DNA of 64,000 nucleotides, taken from the NCBI RefSeq assembly GCF_008369125.1, contig NZ_VOAY01000005.1, forward strand, positions 372,001 to 436,000, given 5' to 3'. The DNA comes from Allopusillimonas sp008369125 (GTDB lineage Bacteria; Pseudomonadota; Gammaproteobacteria; Burkholderiales; Burkholderiaceae_B). The notes beneath the pieces were generated by a model, which made no database searches, was not told where the DNA came from, and saw only the letters and a list, made by a program, of their open reading frames with translations. Within the stretch, counting starts at the first letter, position 1. Each line of letters begins with the position of its first letter. A program made the position numbers and the translations under genes. Shown here one piece after another: positions 42,014 to 51,087 of the stretch.

Positions 42014-42627
42014 GCTGGTATATCCATAAAGTTCTTCAAAAGCATGAAACCGAAACGATGACTTTTTTCGGGGTGAAACTGTACTCCCATGACGTTATCT
42101 CGTTCGAATGCCGCCACGAAATCTTCTCCGTGAGTAGCAGTGGCGATCACATCCGACGTACACGTTGCCTCCACTTTGTAAGCATGCACAAAATAGAAAC
42201 GCACTTTCGCTTCACCCAAAGGCAGGAGATGATTGGCTCTTATAACTTTCAGATCTGCCCATCCCATGTGCGGCACTTTTAGCTCCGGTGTTTTTCGAGT
42301 ATCGAAACGACGAACGTGAGCGCTGATCCACCCCAGCCCCTGCTGCTCCCCCTCTTCGCTGTCCAGACACATCAGTTGCATACCCAGACAAATGCCGAGC
42401 ACCGGTTTCTTTCGCTGATGAGCAAAAACGTCCAACGGTTTCAGTAGATCTCTGTCTTTTAGCTCGTGCATGCCATGATCAAACGCACCCACGCCGGGAA
42501 TAATCAATTTATCAATTTCGGATAGCTGCGCTGCAGTGCCAACTTTTCTTGCTTGCCCTCCATTTTTCTCGATCATCCGGATGACGGAATTTATATTTCC
42601 GCACCCATAATCCAAAACTCCGATCAT
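42010..42627 (-). CDS. hisH2: HisH-like glutamine amidotransferase (HisH2)
   Basis: A class I glutaminase of 205 residues giving ammonia to HisF2. It has DYGCGNINSV, the nucleophile elbow GICLGMQL (Cys near residue 82), and the catalytic His and Glu in VQFHPEKSH. The gene overlaps the flippase stop and hisF2 start by four bases each, so the proteins are made together. Same system as WbpG. Confidence 0.92.
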   Translation of the reverse strand: MIGVLDYGCGNINSVIRMIEKNGGQARKVGTAAQLSEIDKLIIPGVGAFDHGMHELKDRDLLKPLDVFAHQRKKPVLGICLGMQLMCLDSEEGEQQGLGWISAHVRRFDTRKTPELKVPHMGWADLKVIRANHLLPLGEAKVRFYFVHAYKVEATCTSDVIATATHGEDFVAAFERDNVMGVQFHPEKSHRFGFMLLKNFMDIPA

Positions 42628-43871
42628 TGCAGTTCGTTCCTTAAGGGTTGATTCCCCTTACTATATATATACGATATTATTAAATACACTATATATAAAA
42701 CTGAATATCCCCATGAGTAAAGCAGAATGGCGCCATGAACACTCGATGAGTAACTTAAACTCACCACAGTTACCAACAAGAGGGCGATCTGCCAAAACAG
42801 ATCAACCTGCTGTTTATTAACTATATAAATGATATAACTCAGGGGACTAGCGACGAATCTGAATGCAAACATTGGCAACAATAGAACGCTGTAAGTACCA
42901 GCTGTCAGCCATTCAGCTCCGAATGCCAGACCAAAAGCTGGTTCAGAAAGAAAATAAGCAGAAAGCACAAAAATCAGACTACCCCCAGACAATACGAAGA
43001 AAGTACGCATATACTCCGAGCGGCACTCTCCTCTATCCCTGTATGCGACAGAGGCTTGGCGCTTAAACACATCCAAAACGGCCTTCCCCAAGAACGACAG
43101 TGGCATCCCTAGCACACGGATCGCTAACGCCAGGAAACCAGCACTCTCCGCCCCAAAACGGGAGGCAACTATCAATACAGGAAGCTGTATAGCTAGTGCG
43201 TTAATTGTGTCGGCAGGAAGCGAATATATCGGAAACTTTTTATGTCGCCTCCAATAACCGACCGTCAGCTTTTTCCATTTACGCAGAGGGGGTATCGACA
43301 GGGTCATAATCTTTACAGCGACTATCTGGCTTGCCAACAACCCTATTCCGAACGCGAAAGCAAGCGAGCTTGCTGAAGCTATTAATTCACCGGCGATTAT
43401 TTGGGGAACAACTACGCATACTGCTTGCGTAACCCGCAATATGTTTAGTTCTCGATAACGACCATCTGCAGCTGCCCAAGATTGCCATATCTGATTTAAT
43501 GAAAACAGTATAGAACAGGGAATCAATAACCCAAGCAGATAAATGTTGTTGAAGTATTCGTTCTCGATCAAAAAGTAGTAAATGGCAACGCTACCTGCGC
43601 CTAACAAGCCTAATAGAAAAGTAGTAATCAAGACAACGAATGCGGCGATATTTCTAAATCGTCCATCTCTTTCAAGAACCAAAGAGATTTCAAGACGGGC
43701 GGTTAACATTGTCGACGCGACGACCACTACACCCAGCCATGCTGAAAATTTACCAAACTCTTCAGGACCATATTGGCGTGCAATGATTAACGCGCCGAGT
43801 ACCGGTATAAGCTGTGCAACAGCAGAGCCAGTGAACACGGAGAGAACGTTCCGCCAGTAATTAGGCATCAT
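42624..43871 (-). CDS. wzx: O-antigen flippase (Wzx-like)
   Basis: A polysaccharide transporter of about 415 residues with twelve or so hydrophobic helices. ALIIARQYGPEEFGKFSAWLG near the N-terminus and FLALAIRVLGMPLSFLGKAVLDVFKRQAS in the middle match the Wzx/MATE-like oligosaccharide flippase family. It should move the lipid-linked O-unit across the inner membrane. The ATG at 43871 is preceded by GGTGA; a GTG three codons earlier is possible. Confidence 0.9.
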   Translation of the reverse strand: MMPNYWRNVLSVFTGSAVAQLIPVLGALIIARQYGPEEFGKFSAWLGVVVVASTMLTARLEISLVLERDGRFRNIAAFVVLITTFLLGLLGAGSVAIYYFLIENEYFNNIYLLGLLIPCSILFSLNQIWQSWAAADGRYRELNILRVTQAVCVVVPQIIAGELIASASSLAFAFGIGLLASQIVAVKIMTLSIPPLRKWKKLTVGYWRRHKKFPIYSLPADTINALAIQLPVLIVASRFGAESAGFLALAIRVLGMPLSFLGKAVLDVFKRQASVAYRDRGECRSEYMRTFFVLSGGSLIFVLSAYFLSEPAFGLAFGAEWLTAGTYSVLLLPMFAFRFVASPLSYIIYIVNKQQVDLFWQIALLLVTVVSLSYSSSVHGAILLYSWGYSVLYIVYLIISYIYSKGNQPLRNELQ

Positions 43872-43898
43872 TGGCGTCACCTGAGTCCGCAGCCATAT

Positions 43899-45002
43899 TC
43901 AGATAGCCATCTCATTAGAAATGCGAAGCAATGTTTCAGCGATCTCTCGCATATCGCGCGATGTGAGGTAAGGGCTCATCGGAAGACTCAGCACTTCACC
44001 CGCAGCCCCGTCACCCTGAGGCAGATGCGCAGTAAGATCCTCCACCGCGGGCTGTTTATTCAGCGGCGTTGGGTAATGAATGGCATAAGGTATGCTGGCG
44101 CGCTTCAAGCCCTTCTCAAATTGCTCACGGTCTTTAACACGCACGGTGTATTGTGCATATACGGAAACATTGTTAGCTGAAACATGAGGAAGGCCGAGCA
44201 ACTGGTTGTCCTTCAGAGTTTCAGCATAACTACGTGCCACTTCATTTCTCAGTTCAATTTCCTCAGGAAATATCTCCAACTTAGGCAGCAAAATGGCCGC
44301 CTGCAATGTATCGAGCCGGCTGTTCACGCCCACGCGAATATGATGATAACGGCGATCCTGCCCGTGACGTGCCACCTGGCGTATCACCTTGGCCAGCTCT
44401 TCGTCATTGGTAAAAATCGCCCCGCCGTCCCCGTAGCAACCCAGCGGCTTGCTGGGAAAAAAGCTGGTACAGGCGACGGTGGTCAGGTTGCACGAGTTGC
44501 GCCCCTTGTAGGTCGCGCCAAAGCTCTGGGCCGCATCTTCGATGACAGGTATACCGTGACGCGCGGCAATTTCATTGATGGCGTCGTAGTCGGCACACTG
44601 GCCGTAAAGCGAGACCGGGATAATGGCCTTGGTGCGCGGGGTAATGGCGGCTTCGAGCAGCGCAGGGTCCAGGTTATAGGTGCGTGGATCAATATCCACG
44701 TACACGGGCTTGGCGCCCAGCACCGCCACCGTCTCGGCAGTCGCAATGTAAGTAAACCCGGGCGTAATAACTTCATCGCCCGGCCCTATGCCCAGTGCCA
44801 TTTGCACAATTTGCAGCGCATCGGTGCCATTGGCACAGCTAATGCAGTATTTGGCACCCACAAAGGCGGCCAGTTTTTCTTCGAGCTCAGCAACCTCTGG
44901 CCCAAGTATGTATTTGCCATGGGCCAGCACGCGCGCAATGCCCGCGTCGATCTTGCCCTTAATGCGGTCTTGCTGCGCTTTCAGATCAACAAATTCAATC
45001 AT
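43899..45002 (-). CDS. wbpE: DegT/DnrJ/EryC1-type sugar aminotransferase (WbpE)
   Basis: PLP-dependent transaminase of 367 residues that aminates C3 of a 3-keto UDP-uronic acid. Visible are ISCANGTDALQIV, VITPGFTYIATAETV, PVSLYGQCADYDAI, the DAAQSFGATYKG acid region and the Schiff-base lysine in TSFFPSKPLGCYGDGGAIFTN. It lies between wbpD and wzx; with WbpB and WbpD it makes the UDP-2,3-diacetamido-uronic acid known from Pseudomonas (wbp) and Bordetella (wlb, here WlbC). Confidence 0.95.
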   Translation of the reverse strand: MIEFVDLKAQQDRIKGKIDAGIARVLAHGKYILGPEVAELEEKLAAFVGAKYCISCANGTDALQIVQMALGIGPGDEVITPGFTYIATAETVAVLGAKPVYVDIDPRTYNLDPALLEAAITPRTKAIIPVSLYGQCADYDAINEIAARHGIPVIEDAAQSFGATYKGRNSCNLTTVACTSFFPSKPLGCYGDGGAIFTNDEELAKVIRQVARHGQDRRYHHIRVGVNSRLDTLQAAILLPKLEIFPEEIELRNEVARSYAETLKDNQLLGLPHVSANNVSVYAQYTVRVKDREQFEKGLKRASIPYAIHYPTPLNKQPAVEDLTAHLPQGDGAAGEVLSLPMSPYLTSRDMREIAETLLRISNEMAI

Positions 45003-45005
45003 GGT

Positions 45006-45587
45006 TCAGGCTTCCTGCTTGTGGAGTTGTTTGCCCTTAAGCACATACTGGGCGCTGGTATGCTGGCACTGCACCTGGCCTTCGCCTTCAATGGGCAGGT
45101 TTAGCTGCTCGCCAAATTCGCTCATCCAGCCGATTTGGCGTGCCGGCACCCCGACCATCAGAGCATAATCAGGCACGTCTTTATTTACGACGGCGCCAGC
45201 GCCCACAAAGGCGAACTGGCCTATGGTCACGCCGCACACAATGGTGCAGTTGGCCCCCAGCGTGGCACCTTTTCTGACCAGCGTATCGCGGTACTGATCT
45301 TTACGCTCGATGAGCGAGCGTGGGTTGTAGACATTGGTAAACACCATGCTGGGGCCACAGAACACGCCTTCTTCCAGCGTAACGTTGTCGTACACCGACA
45401 CGTTGTTCTGCACCTTGCACTGGTCGCCGATGACGACCTTGTTGCCAACGAATACGTTTTGGCCCAGCGACACGCCTTTGCCGATACGCGCGCCCGGGCA
45501 TACATGCACAAAGTGCCAGACGCGTGAGCCTTCACCTATCTGCGCGCCTTCGTCCACAATGGCGCTCTCGTGTTGGTAGTAGCTCAT
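45006..45587 (-). CDS. wbpD: UDP-amino-sugar N-acetyltransferase (WbpD)
   Basis: A trimeric left-handed beta-helix acetyltransferase of 193 residues, acetylating the 3-amino group formed by WbpE. Hexapeptide turns run through IGEGSRVWHFVHVCPGARIGKG and VGAGAVVNKDVPDYALMVGVPA. It overlaps wbpB by four bases and precedes wbpE by three. The Bordetella counterpart is WlbB. Confidence 0.95.
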   Translation of the reverse strand: MSYYQHESAIVDEGAQIGEGSRVWHFVHVCPGARIGKGVSLGQNVFVGNKVVIGDQCKVQNNVSVYDNVTLEEGVFCGPSMVFTNVYNPRSLIERKDQYRDTLVRKGATLGANCTIVCGVTIGQFAFVGAGAVVNKDVPDYALMVGVPARQIGWMSEFGEQLNLPIEGEGQVQCQHTSAQYVLKGKQLHKQEA

Positions 45588-46528
45588 TTCTTCAGAAATG
45601 GATGGTAGTCGCCCTGCAGCGGGGCAATGGTCGCATTGCGGATGGCGGCCACGGTGGTGATCGCCGTGCGGTTCTCTTCCAGCCCAAACCCGCGCCCGGC
45701 CAGAATCTCTTCGTAGCTGCGGTTGTGCAGATCGGTAAAGCCACCGGAAAACTCGATTTCTTCGCCATCGACGGTGATGGAGCGGTAGGTGCGCTGGCCG
45801 TTGTCGCGCGCGGCCTGAGGCACGTCTTCGATGTCTACCGACAAGAACCAGCGTACGCGGGCGTTTTCGTATTCGAGGTAGCCGGCCGCTTTGGTGTCGC
45901 TGGAGTGATGCACCACATTTTGCTGCAGCTCGCCAAAGATGAAGTGCAGCATGTCAAAAAAGTGAACGCCTATGTTGGTGGCGATACCGCCGGCCTTTTT
46001 GGCATCGCCCTTCCACGACTGCATATACCAGGCACCACGCGACGTTATATACGTTAAGTCTACTTCGTGTTTGGTGTCTTTTGCAGCAGCACGCACCTTG
46101 TCGCGCAAGGCCACGATGGATGGATGCACGCGCAGCTGAAGTATGGTGTTGATCTTGTGCCCTGTATCGCGCTCGATATCCATCAGCCCATCGATGTTCC
46201 AGGGGTTGAGCACTAACGGCTTTTCGCAGATGGCGTCTGCACCCGAGCGCAGCGCAAAGCGCATGTGCGAGTCGTGCAAATAGTTGGGCGAACAGATTGA
46301 AACGTAATCAACCCGTCTGTTATCAGTCGATCGACGAATTTTATCGAGATGGCGATCAAAACGCTCAAACTCGGTAAAAAACGACGCCGTCGGAAAATAG
46401 CTGTCTATGATGCCTACCGAATCGTTGGGATCAAACGCCGCAACAAGGTTGTTGCCAGTGGCCTTGATGGCTTGCATGTGGCGTGGTGCGATGTATCCAG
46501 CCGCACCGATAAGCGCAAAGTTTTTCAT
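45584..46528 (-). CDS. wbpB: UDP-N-acetyl-glucosaminuronate 3-dehydrogenase (WbpB)
   Basis: Gfo/Idh/MocA oxidoreductase of 314 residues that oxidises C3 of UDP-GlcNAcA using NAD. It has the nucleotide-binding FALIGAAGYIAPRHMQAI at the N-terminus, the catalytic-lysine motif CEKPLVLNPW, and the conserved GGIATNIGVHFFDMLHFIFG. It starts the wbpB-D-E block and is the first gene of the minus-strand operon. Bordetella counterpart: WlbA. The UDP-GlcNAc dehydrogenase (wbpA) that makes its substrate is not in the window. Confidence 0.95.
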   Translation of the reverse strand: MKNFALIGAAGYIAPRHMQAIKATGNNLVAAFDPNDSVGIIDSYFPTASFFTEFERFDRHLDKIRRSTDNRRVDYVSICSPNYLHDSHMRFALRSGADAICEKPLVLNPWNIDGLMDIERDTGHKINTILQLRVHPSIVALRDKVRAAAKDTKHEVDLTYITSRGAWYMQSWKGDAKKAGGIATNIGVHFFDMLHFIFGELQQNVVHHSSDTKAAGYLEYENARVRWFLSVDIEDVPQAARDNGQRTYRSITVDGEEIEFSGGFTDLHNRSYEEILAGRGFGLEENRTAITTVAAIRNATIAPLQGDYHPFLKK

Positions 46529-46592
46529 TTTTAGTGTCTATGTAAAAAAAGGCAGATAACTAGAACAGGCATGTTGTCACTGTGTGCTTGCT

Positions 46593-46973
46593 TTAGCGAT
46601 GCCTCTCGTATTCATCGGTCACATCGTTTTTTGACATGGCTTCGTTTCTTAACAGCTCAATATCTGCCTTCAAAACTTCATATTCATACATTTTTTGCTT
46701 AAGGAATCGGGCTGTAAGCTCGGCTTTGGCAGCAATGCCTGCCGGTGTCAACAAATAGGCATAGGCAACCTTGTTGCGGCTGTTGCGAAAGTTGTTGATC
46801 TTGAGCAGGCCTTTGTCGAGCAGATGCCTTACGCAATAATTGGTTTTTCCCAGGCTAACTCCCAACCGCTCTGCCAGCTCGCGCTGGCTTAGTTCTGGAT
46901 GAGCCTCGAGCAGCCGCAATACCTTCAGGTGGCTCTCTTCGTACAGGTCTGAATGGGGCACCATTACACTCAT
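46593..46973 (-). CDS. MarR-family EPS-associated transcriptional regulator
   Basis: A 126-residue winged-helix protein: LRLLEAHPELSQRELAERLGVSLGKTNYCVRHLLDKGLLKI forms the HTH and wing, followed by LTPAGIAAKAELTARFLKQKMYEYE and a charged C-terminal helix. This fits the small MarR-type regulators found with exopolysaccharide clusters. It stands 64 bases before wbpB on the same strand and may act as a regulator of the O-antigen operon. The ATG at 46973 is preferred over a TTG two codons earlier. Confidence 0.85.
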   Translation of the reverse strand: MSVMVPHSDLYEESHLKVLRLLEAHPELSQRELAERLGVSLGKTNYCVRHLLDKGLLKINNFRNSRNKVAYAYLLTPAGIAAKAELTARFLKQKMYEYEVLKADIELLRNEAMSKNDVTDEYERHR

Positions 46974-47029
46974 GTTCAATCAATGAACGGATCGTAGCAT
47001 GTCATAGTGGAGCCGTAAGCACAGAAATG

Positions 47030-48310
47030 TTACAAAGCGTGGGCATTGTGTACGGGCTGGGTTTTGATTTGCCAGCGCAACGCGCCCCAAAATGTAATCA
47101 GCGAAATGATGAAAAACAATAACGTGTTATTGCGGCCAAGCATGATCTGCGTCTGGCTAAAAATCACGAAACAGCCCACCAATGACACACCACACACAGC
47201 AAGATACTGTGCAACTGGGTCTGCCGACCTCAATTGGCGTACGAAATACACCAGCGACAAGGCCAGCAGCGCCAGCACAGGTACCAGTCCCAACATGCCC
47301 TGAAGCACCCAAAGTTCCAGAAACGTATTGTGTGTATTCGCGAGTTTTGTTACTGAAGAGGTGAACGCGCCGCTCGTCACTAAACGCTCTTTCTCTTCTT
47401 TGTAGCCTGCCTCACTCCACCCCATGTAGGGTTTCTGCGGGATGATGACCGTGAGGGCACGCCATACCTCAAAACGAGCCCCCAGCGACGACTCTGTGTT
47501 TCCCCGTTGGTACATTTGTACGTCTTTGACGGCCAGCTCGAACCTGGACTCGACCATCGGTACCGTATACACGGCGATCACACTAGCTGCAATAATGCCC
47601 ACAAATGTGGCTGCGACCCATTTCATATTGGATCGTCGCATGTAGGCTGCACAGAACACCAACATTACGAACGGGATCGCAACCCAGCCACCACGTGCGC
47701 CTGACATGATGGAGGCATAGCTTCCGCCAGCGACACCCAACAGCGACGCAGCCCGCCACAAAGCGGGCTTGCGGAACAACCAGTCGCTAGCCACAAAGGC
47801 TGCGACACAGAACACAGCCATCATGAGGGCGAGATCACCAAACTGTATGCCGCCGGTAAACCCAGCGGCTCGCTCTGCGCCAAGTGAGTATCTTTCCCAC
47901 GCTGCAACCGTTCCGGCCGCTATTCCGCCCACAATAAACCCGGCGTTCAGCCAGGACAGCTTTACCGGATGGGCCAGCATCAGCAAAAAAATGGGAATCG
48001 CCAACAGATAACGGCTGGGCAGATCCAAGCTCTGCAGATCATTGCCGTGATAGCGCCAGCTGATGGCCCCGACCACAAATATGACCAACATGAGGGCGAC
48101 CAAGATTTTGTCATCGCGCGTTAGCGAAATGGCTGGGCGCGTGGCTAGGTAATAGATACTGCCCACGATCAGCAATACAGCACCGAGCGCATAGCCTCGA
48201 GGGGTACCCAGCATAAACGCGAAAAACAAAAAAACTGAATACGACGCCCACGACGAAAGAGGCGTAGCACCGTCGGAATATGGCGTTAAAGGCTGCATAG
48301 GTGAAGGCAT
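47030..48310 (-). CDS. waaL: O-antigen ligase (WaaL-like)
   Basis: A 426-residue protein with about twelve membrane helices and the Wzy_C-type periplasmic core: GARGGWVAIPFVM, the loop with RFEVWRALTVIIPQKPYMGWSE and NTHNTFLELWVLQG. Arg and His in these stretches are essential in characterised ligases. WaaL joins the O-chain to the lipid A core in the periplasm. As the window has another Wzy-like gene inside the operon, this one is best called the ligase, though the two families overlap. Confidence 0.85.
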   Translation of the reverse strand: MPSPMQPLTPYSDGATPLSSWASYSVFLFFAFMLGTPRGYALGAVLLIVGSIYYLATRPAISLTRDDKILVALMLVIFVVGAISWRYHGNDLQSLDLPSRYLLAIPIFLLMLAHPVKLSWLNAGFIVGGIAAGTVAAWERYSLGAERAAGFTGGIQFGDLALMMAVFCVAAFVASDWLFRKPALWRAASLLGVAGGSYASIMSGARGGWVAIPFVMLVFCAAYMRRSNMKWVAATFVGIIAASVIAVYTVPMVESRFELAVKDVQMYQRGNTESSLGARFEVWRALTVIIPQKPYMGWSEAGYKEEKERLVTSGAFTSSVTKLANTHNTFLELWVLQGMLGLVPVLALLALSLVYFVRQLRSADPVAQYLAVCGVSLVGCFVIFSQTQIMLGRNNTLLFFIISLITFWGALRWQIKTQPVHNAHAL

Positions 48311-48625
48311 GGGCGCGGAGACGAACGAATAACTAAAGACAGCCGGATAATAGCACCGAGATTAATCGCAAAAGTTCAGATTACACTCTGTCATGGCGTG
48401 AGGCCTTCGGGCTGTTCAGCGACAATAAGCGAGTGTGGCCCATTGCCCTGCCGAGTTTGCTGCTCGTGCGGGCCCGTTGCTTAATATTATGAACAACCCT
48501 GCAGATGGTCCGACGCAATTAGGCGTTTGTAAACGGTAACGCAGTGTATGGCCCGAAGCGGCTCTTTATGAACCCGTCTGTGCCCATGGCGCACCAGAGC
48601 TTATGCAGCCTAAGATTATAAAAAG
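48311..48625. other. Intergenic region upstream of waaL
   Basis: These 315 bases lie between waaL and the thioesterase gene, both on the minus strand. They should contain the waaL promoter, but no clear promoter, hairpin or small gene could be identified. Confidence 0.5.
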
Positions 48626-49057
48626 CTAACTCAACGGCTCAAGCACACTTCTGAAGGCCCCAGGTAAAGCAACAGGCCGTCGGGTCTGGCGATCGACATA
48701 CACATGTATAAAGTGGCCCTGCGCCGCCGCGCTTGATGCCCCTTGCCTGAAAACCGCCAGTTCGTACCGAACGCTGCTGTTGCCAAGATGGGCAACGCGA
48801 AACCCGACCTCAATGTTTTCAGGAAAGGATACAGGCTCAAAATACTGACAGCCCGTTTCCACAACCAGGCCAATGACTGCACCGACTTCGATATTGAGTG
48901 CACCCTGATCAATCAGATAGGTGTTGACGGCGGTATCGAAGTAAGAGTAGTAGGTAACATTGTTGACGTGGCCGTACACATCATTGTCCATCCATCGCGT
49001 CGTGATCGGAACGAACACCTGAAACGCCGAACGCGGTAATGGTTGTGGTCTGCTCAT
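48626..49057 (-). CDS. Hotdog-fold acyl-CoA thioesterase (4HBT)
   Basis: A 143-residue single-hotdog protein. TRWMDNDVYGHVNNVTYYSYFDTAVN contains the catalytic Asp and the HVNN motif of the 4-hydroxybenzoyl-CoA thioesterase/YbgC group. It starts two bases after rmlB on the same strand, with AAGGAAG before the ATG, so it is cotranscribed with a sugar gene without an obvious link in function. Substrate unknown. Confidence 0.9.
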   Translation of the reverse strand: MSRPQPLPRSAFQVFVPITTRWMDNDVYGHVNNVTYYSYFDTAVNTYLIDQGALNIEVGAVIGLVVETGCQYFEPVSFPENIEVGFRVAHLGNSSVRYELAVFRQGASSAAAQGHFIHVYVDRQTRRPVALPGAFRSVLEPLS

Positions 49058-49059
49058 GG

Positions 49060-50109
49060 TTACTCTTCCTTCTGCGCTGTAAAGTTAAGCCGATGCTCGC
49101 ACCAATCACGGTTAGCCAGGTACCACTTTACTGTTTTTCGCAGGCCCGTCTGAAAGGTCTCGTGCGGCGTCCAGCCTAGCTCATTATGGATTTTTGACGC
49201 GTCAATGCTGTAACGCCTGTCATGGCCGGGGCGGTCATCGACGGATCGGATCAGGTCTTTATAATGCCGTACGCCTGCTGGCCGGGCGGGGGTCAACTCT
49301 TGCAGCAGCTCGCAAAGCGTGTGTACAACGTCGATATTGCGCTGCCCGCTATCACCGCCAATATTCCATGACGTGCCTGGTCCTGCATGTGAAATAACGG
49401 TGTGCAGGGCGCGCGCATGGTCTTCGACATAAAGCCAGTCGCGCTCATGCAGGCCATCGCCATAAAGCGATAGTGGCCTGCCTTCCAGTGCGTGAGCAAT
49501 CATCACAGGAATGAGTTTTTCGGGAAACTGGTAAGGCCCATAGTTATTCGAGCAGTGCGTAATCAACGTGGGCAGACCATAGGTGCGATGCCAGGCCCGC
49601 ACCAGATGATCAGCGCCGGCCTTGCTGGCAGAATAGGGCGAGCTGGGCGCATAAGCACTGGTTTCCGTAAACTGCGCCGTTGATGACCCAAGATCGCCAA
49701 ACACTTCATCGGTGGATACCTGAAGAAATTGGAACTTCGCCTGGGCGGAGGTATCAAGGCGACGCCAATAGGCATAGGTGGCCTCAAGCAATGTATAGGT
49801 GCCGACGACGTTTGTTTCAATAAAGGCAGCCGGGCCAGCAATCGATTTATCCACATGCGACTCTGCTGCCAGATGCATGACGGCATCTGGTTGGTGTTTC
49901 TGAAATACACGATCAAGCCCGGCCCTGTTGCAGATATCAAGGCGTTCAAACTGGTAGCGCGGGTTGTCACTGGCGTCTTCGAGCGCCTCAAGGCTGCCTG
50001 CATACGTCAGCTTGTCTACATTGATCACGCTGTCGTGGCTGTGGCGGATAATATGCCGGATCAGCGCAGAACCAATAAAGCCAGCGCCACCGGTAACCAG
50101 AATTTTCAT
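49060..50109 (-). CDS. rfbB: dTDP-glucose 4,6-dehydratase RmlB
   Basis: Second step of dTDP-L-rhamnose synthesis. The 349-residue SDR-fold protein has the NAD-binding VTGGAGFIGSALIRH, the catalytic TDEVFG with Asp-Glu, Y-x-x-x-K in YSASKAGADHL, and NNYGPYQFPEKLIP. Two close ATGs (50115 and 50109) are possible. rmlC and rmlD follow 3 kb away beyond infA and pgi; rmlA is absent from the window. Confidence 0.95.
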   Translation of the reverse strand: MKILVTGGAGFIGSALIRHIIRHSHDSVINVDKLTYAGSLEALEDASDNPRYQFERLDICNRAGLDRVFQKHQPDAVMHLAAESHVDKSIAGPAAFIETNVVGTYTLLEATYAYWRRLDTSAQAKFQFLQVSTDEVFGDLGSSTAQFTETSAYAPSSPYSASKAGADHLVRAWHRTYGLPTLITHCSNNYGPYQFPEKLIPVMIAHALEGRPLSLYGDGLHERDWLYVEDHARALHTVISHAGPGTSWNIGGDSGQRNIDVVHTLCELLQELTPARPAGVRHYKDLIRSVDDRPGHDRRYSIDASKIHNELGWTPHETFQTGLRKTVKWYLANRDWCEHRLNFTAQKEE

Positions 50110-50115
50110 GCCCAT

Positions 50116-50672
50116 GCTCTATAAGCGCTAACTGTATCGAGGCGCAATAGTGTCTCTGGCCAGCCGCGTTTTCCACAAAAAATATTGCGATGCAGCGAAA
50201 TTGCACCGCGCCCAAAGCCAGCAGTATAAACTTCTGGTATATCGATACGCCACGTGTTACCATATAGAGGCTAAGCATTTGTTTGCTTTGTGTTTTTAGC
50301 AGCCCTACCAAGACCAGTACATAATTAGTCGGGCCACACCTGCATCATATGCCCGCTAGCTTTCGCGTCTAATTCAGATGCCACCGCATTTCAGCTGCAG
50401 GTATACCTTTTATGGTCTTGCATGCTGCCTGGTTTTAGTTCCATACACGTTTCTCACGAAACGCAGCACACAGCGCTCCCAGGCGCTAACGAAGCAATCA
50501 CCATCCTCTAGCCACTTATAGGCGACAGGTATCGCTTGCTGCAGAATAGGCCCCTTCTCTTTGCTTTTTTTCTGCGCGCTTGCAAGATTGCCACGCTGTA
50601 CATGATGGTCGAGCTTCCACTGGTGGCTCCCACATATCAGCGTGAACCTATTGTTTTTTTGCAGGAGTACAC
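50116..50672. other. Long intergenic region upstream of infA
   Basis: 557 bases between divergent rmlB and infA. It should hold both promoters. There are T-rich stretches (around 50562-50568 and 50653-50659), but I found no clear promoter pair, terminator or small gene. Confidence 0.5.
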
Positions 50673-50930
50673 ATGGCCAAAGAAGAATTAATTGAAATGG
50701 GCGGGCTCGTCACCGAAGTATTGCCCGACTCACGTTTCCGCGTCACCCTCGACAATGGGCACCCCATTGTTGCTTACACCGGCGGCAAAATGCGCAAGCA
50801 TCACATTCGCATACTGGCCGGTGACAAAGTCTCGCTCGAGATGTCCCCGTACGACCTGAGCAAAGGCCGTATCACTTTCCGTCATATCGCCGGCCGTACA
50901 CCTGTAGCTCGTACACCGCGCCGCCGCTGA
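50673..50930 (+). CDS. infA: Translation initiation factor IF-1 (second, longer type)
   Basis: IF-1 binds the ribosomal A site during initiation. The 85-residue S1/OB-fold protein reads EELIEMGGLVTEVLPDSRFRVTLDNG, then GKMRKHHIRILAGDKVSLEMSPYDLSKGRITFR. It has a 13-residue basic tail (HIAGRTPVARTPRRR) and is longer than the 72-residue form that many betaproteobacteria carry in the ribosomal protein operon, so this is probably a paralogue. GCAGGAG precedes the ATG. It stands alone, with pgi 157 bases downstream. Confidence 0.93.
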   Translation: MAKEELIEMGGLVTEVLPDSRFRVTLDNGHPIVAYTGGKMRKHHIRILAGDKVSLEMSPYDLSKGRITFRHIAGRTPVARTPRRR

Positions 50931-51087
50931 TCTGACCTGACGCACACACGTCTGGCGGCGCCGGACGATGCGCGCTCATGCGCTGTAGCCCACACCTTTA
51001 GTCGCGGGCCACCTTTGGCACATACTTCGCTATTTTCTTTCGGGCTATACAATGAACCCCCTTCATCTGTGCCCGAAAGGAGTTGTC

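Noticed and set aside
44184..45104. Open frame of 306 codons opposite wbpE
   Set aside because: Shadow of the wbpE reading frame; no family likeness and no ribosome site.
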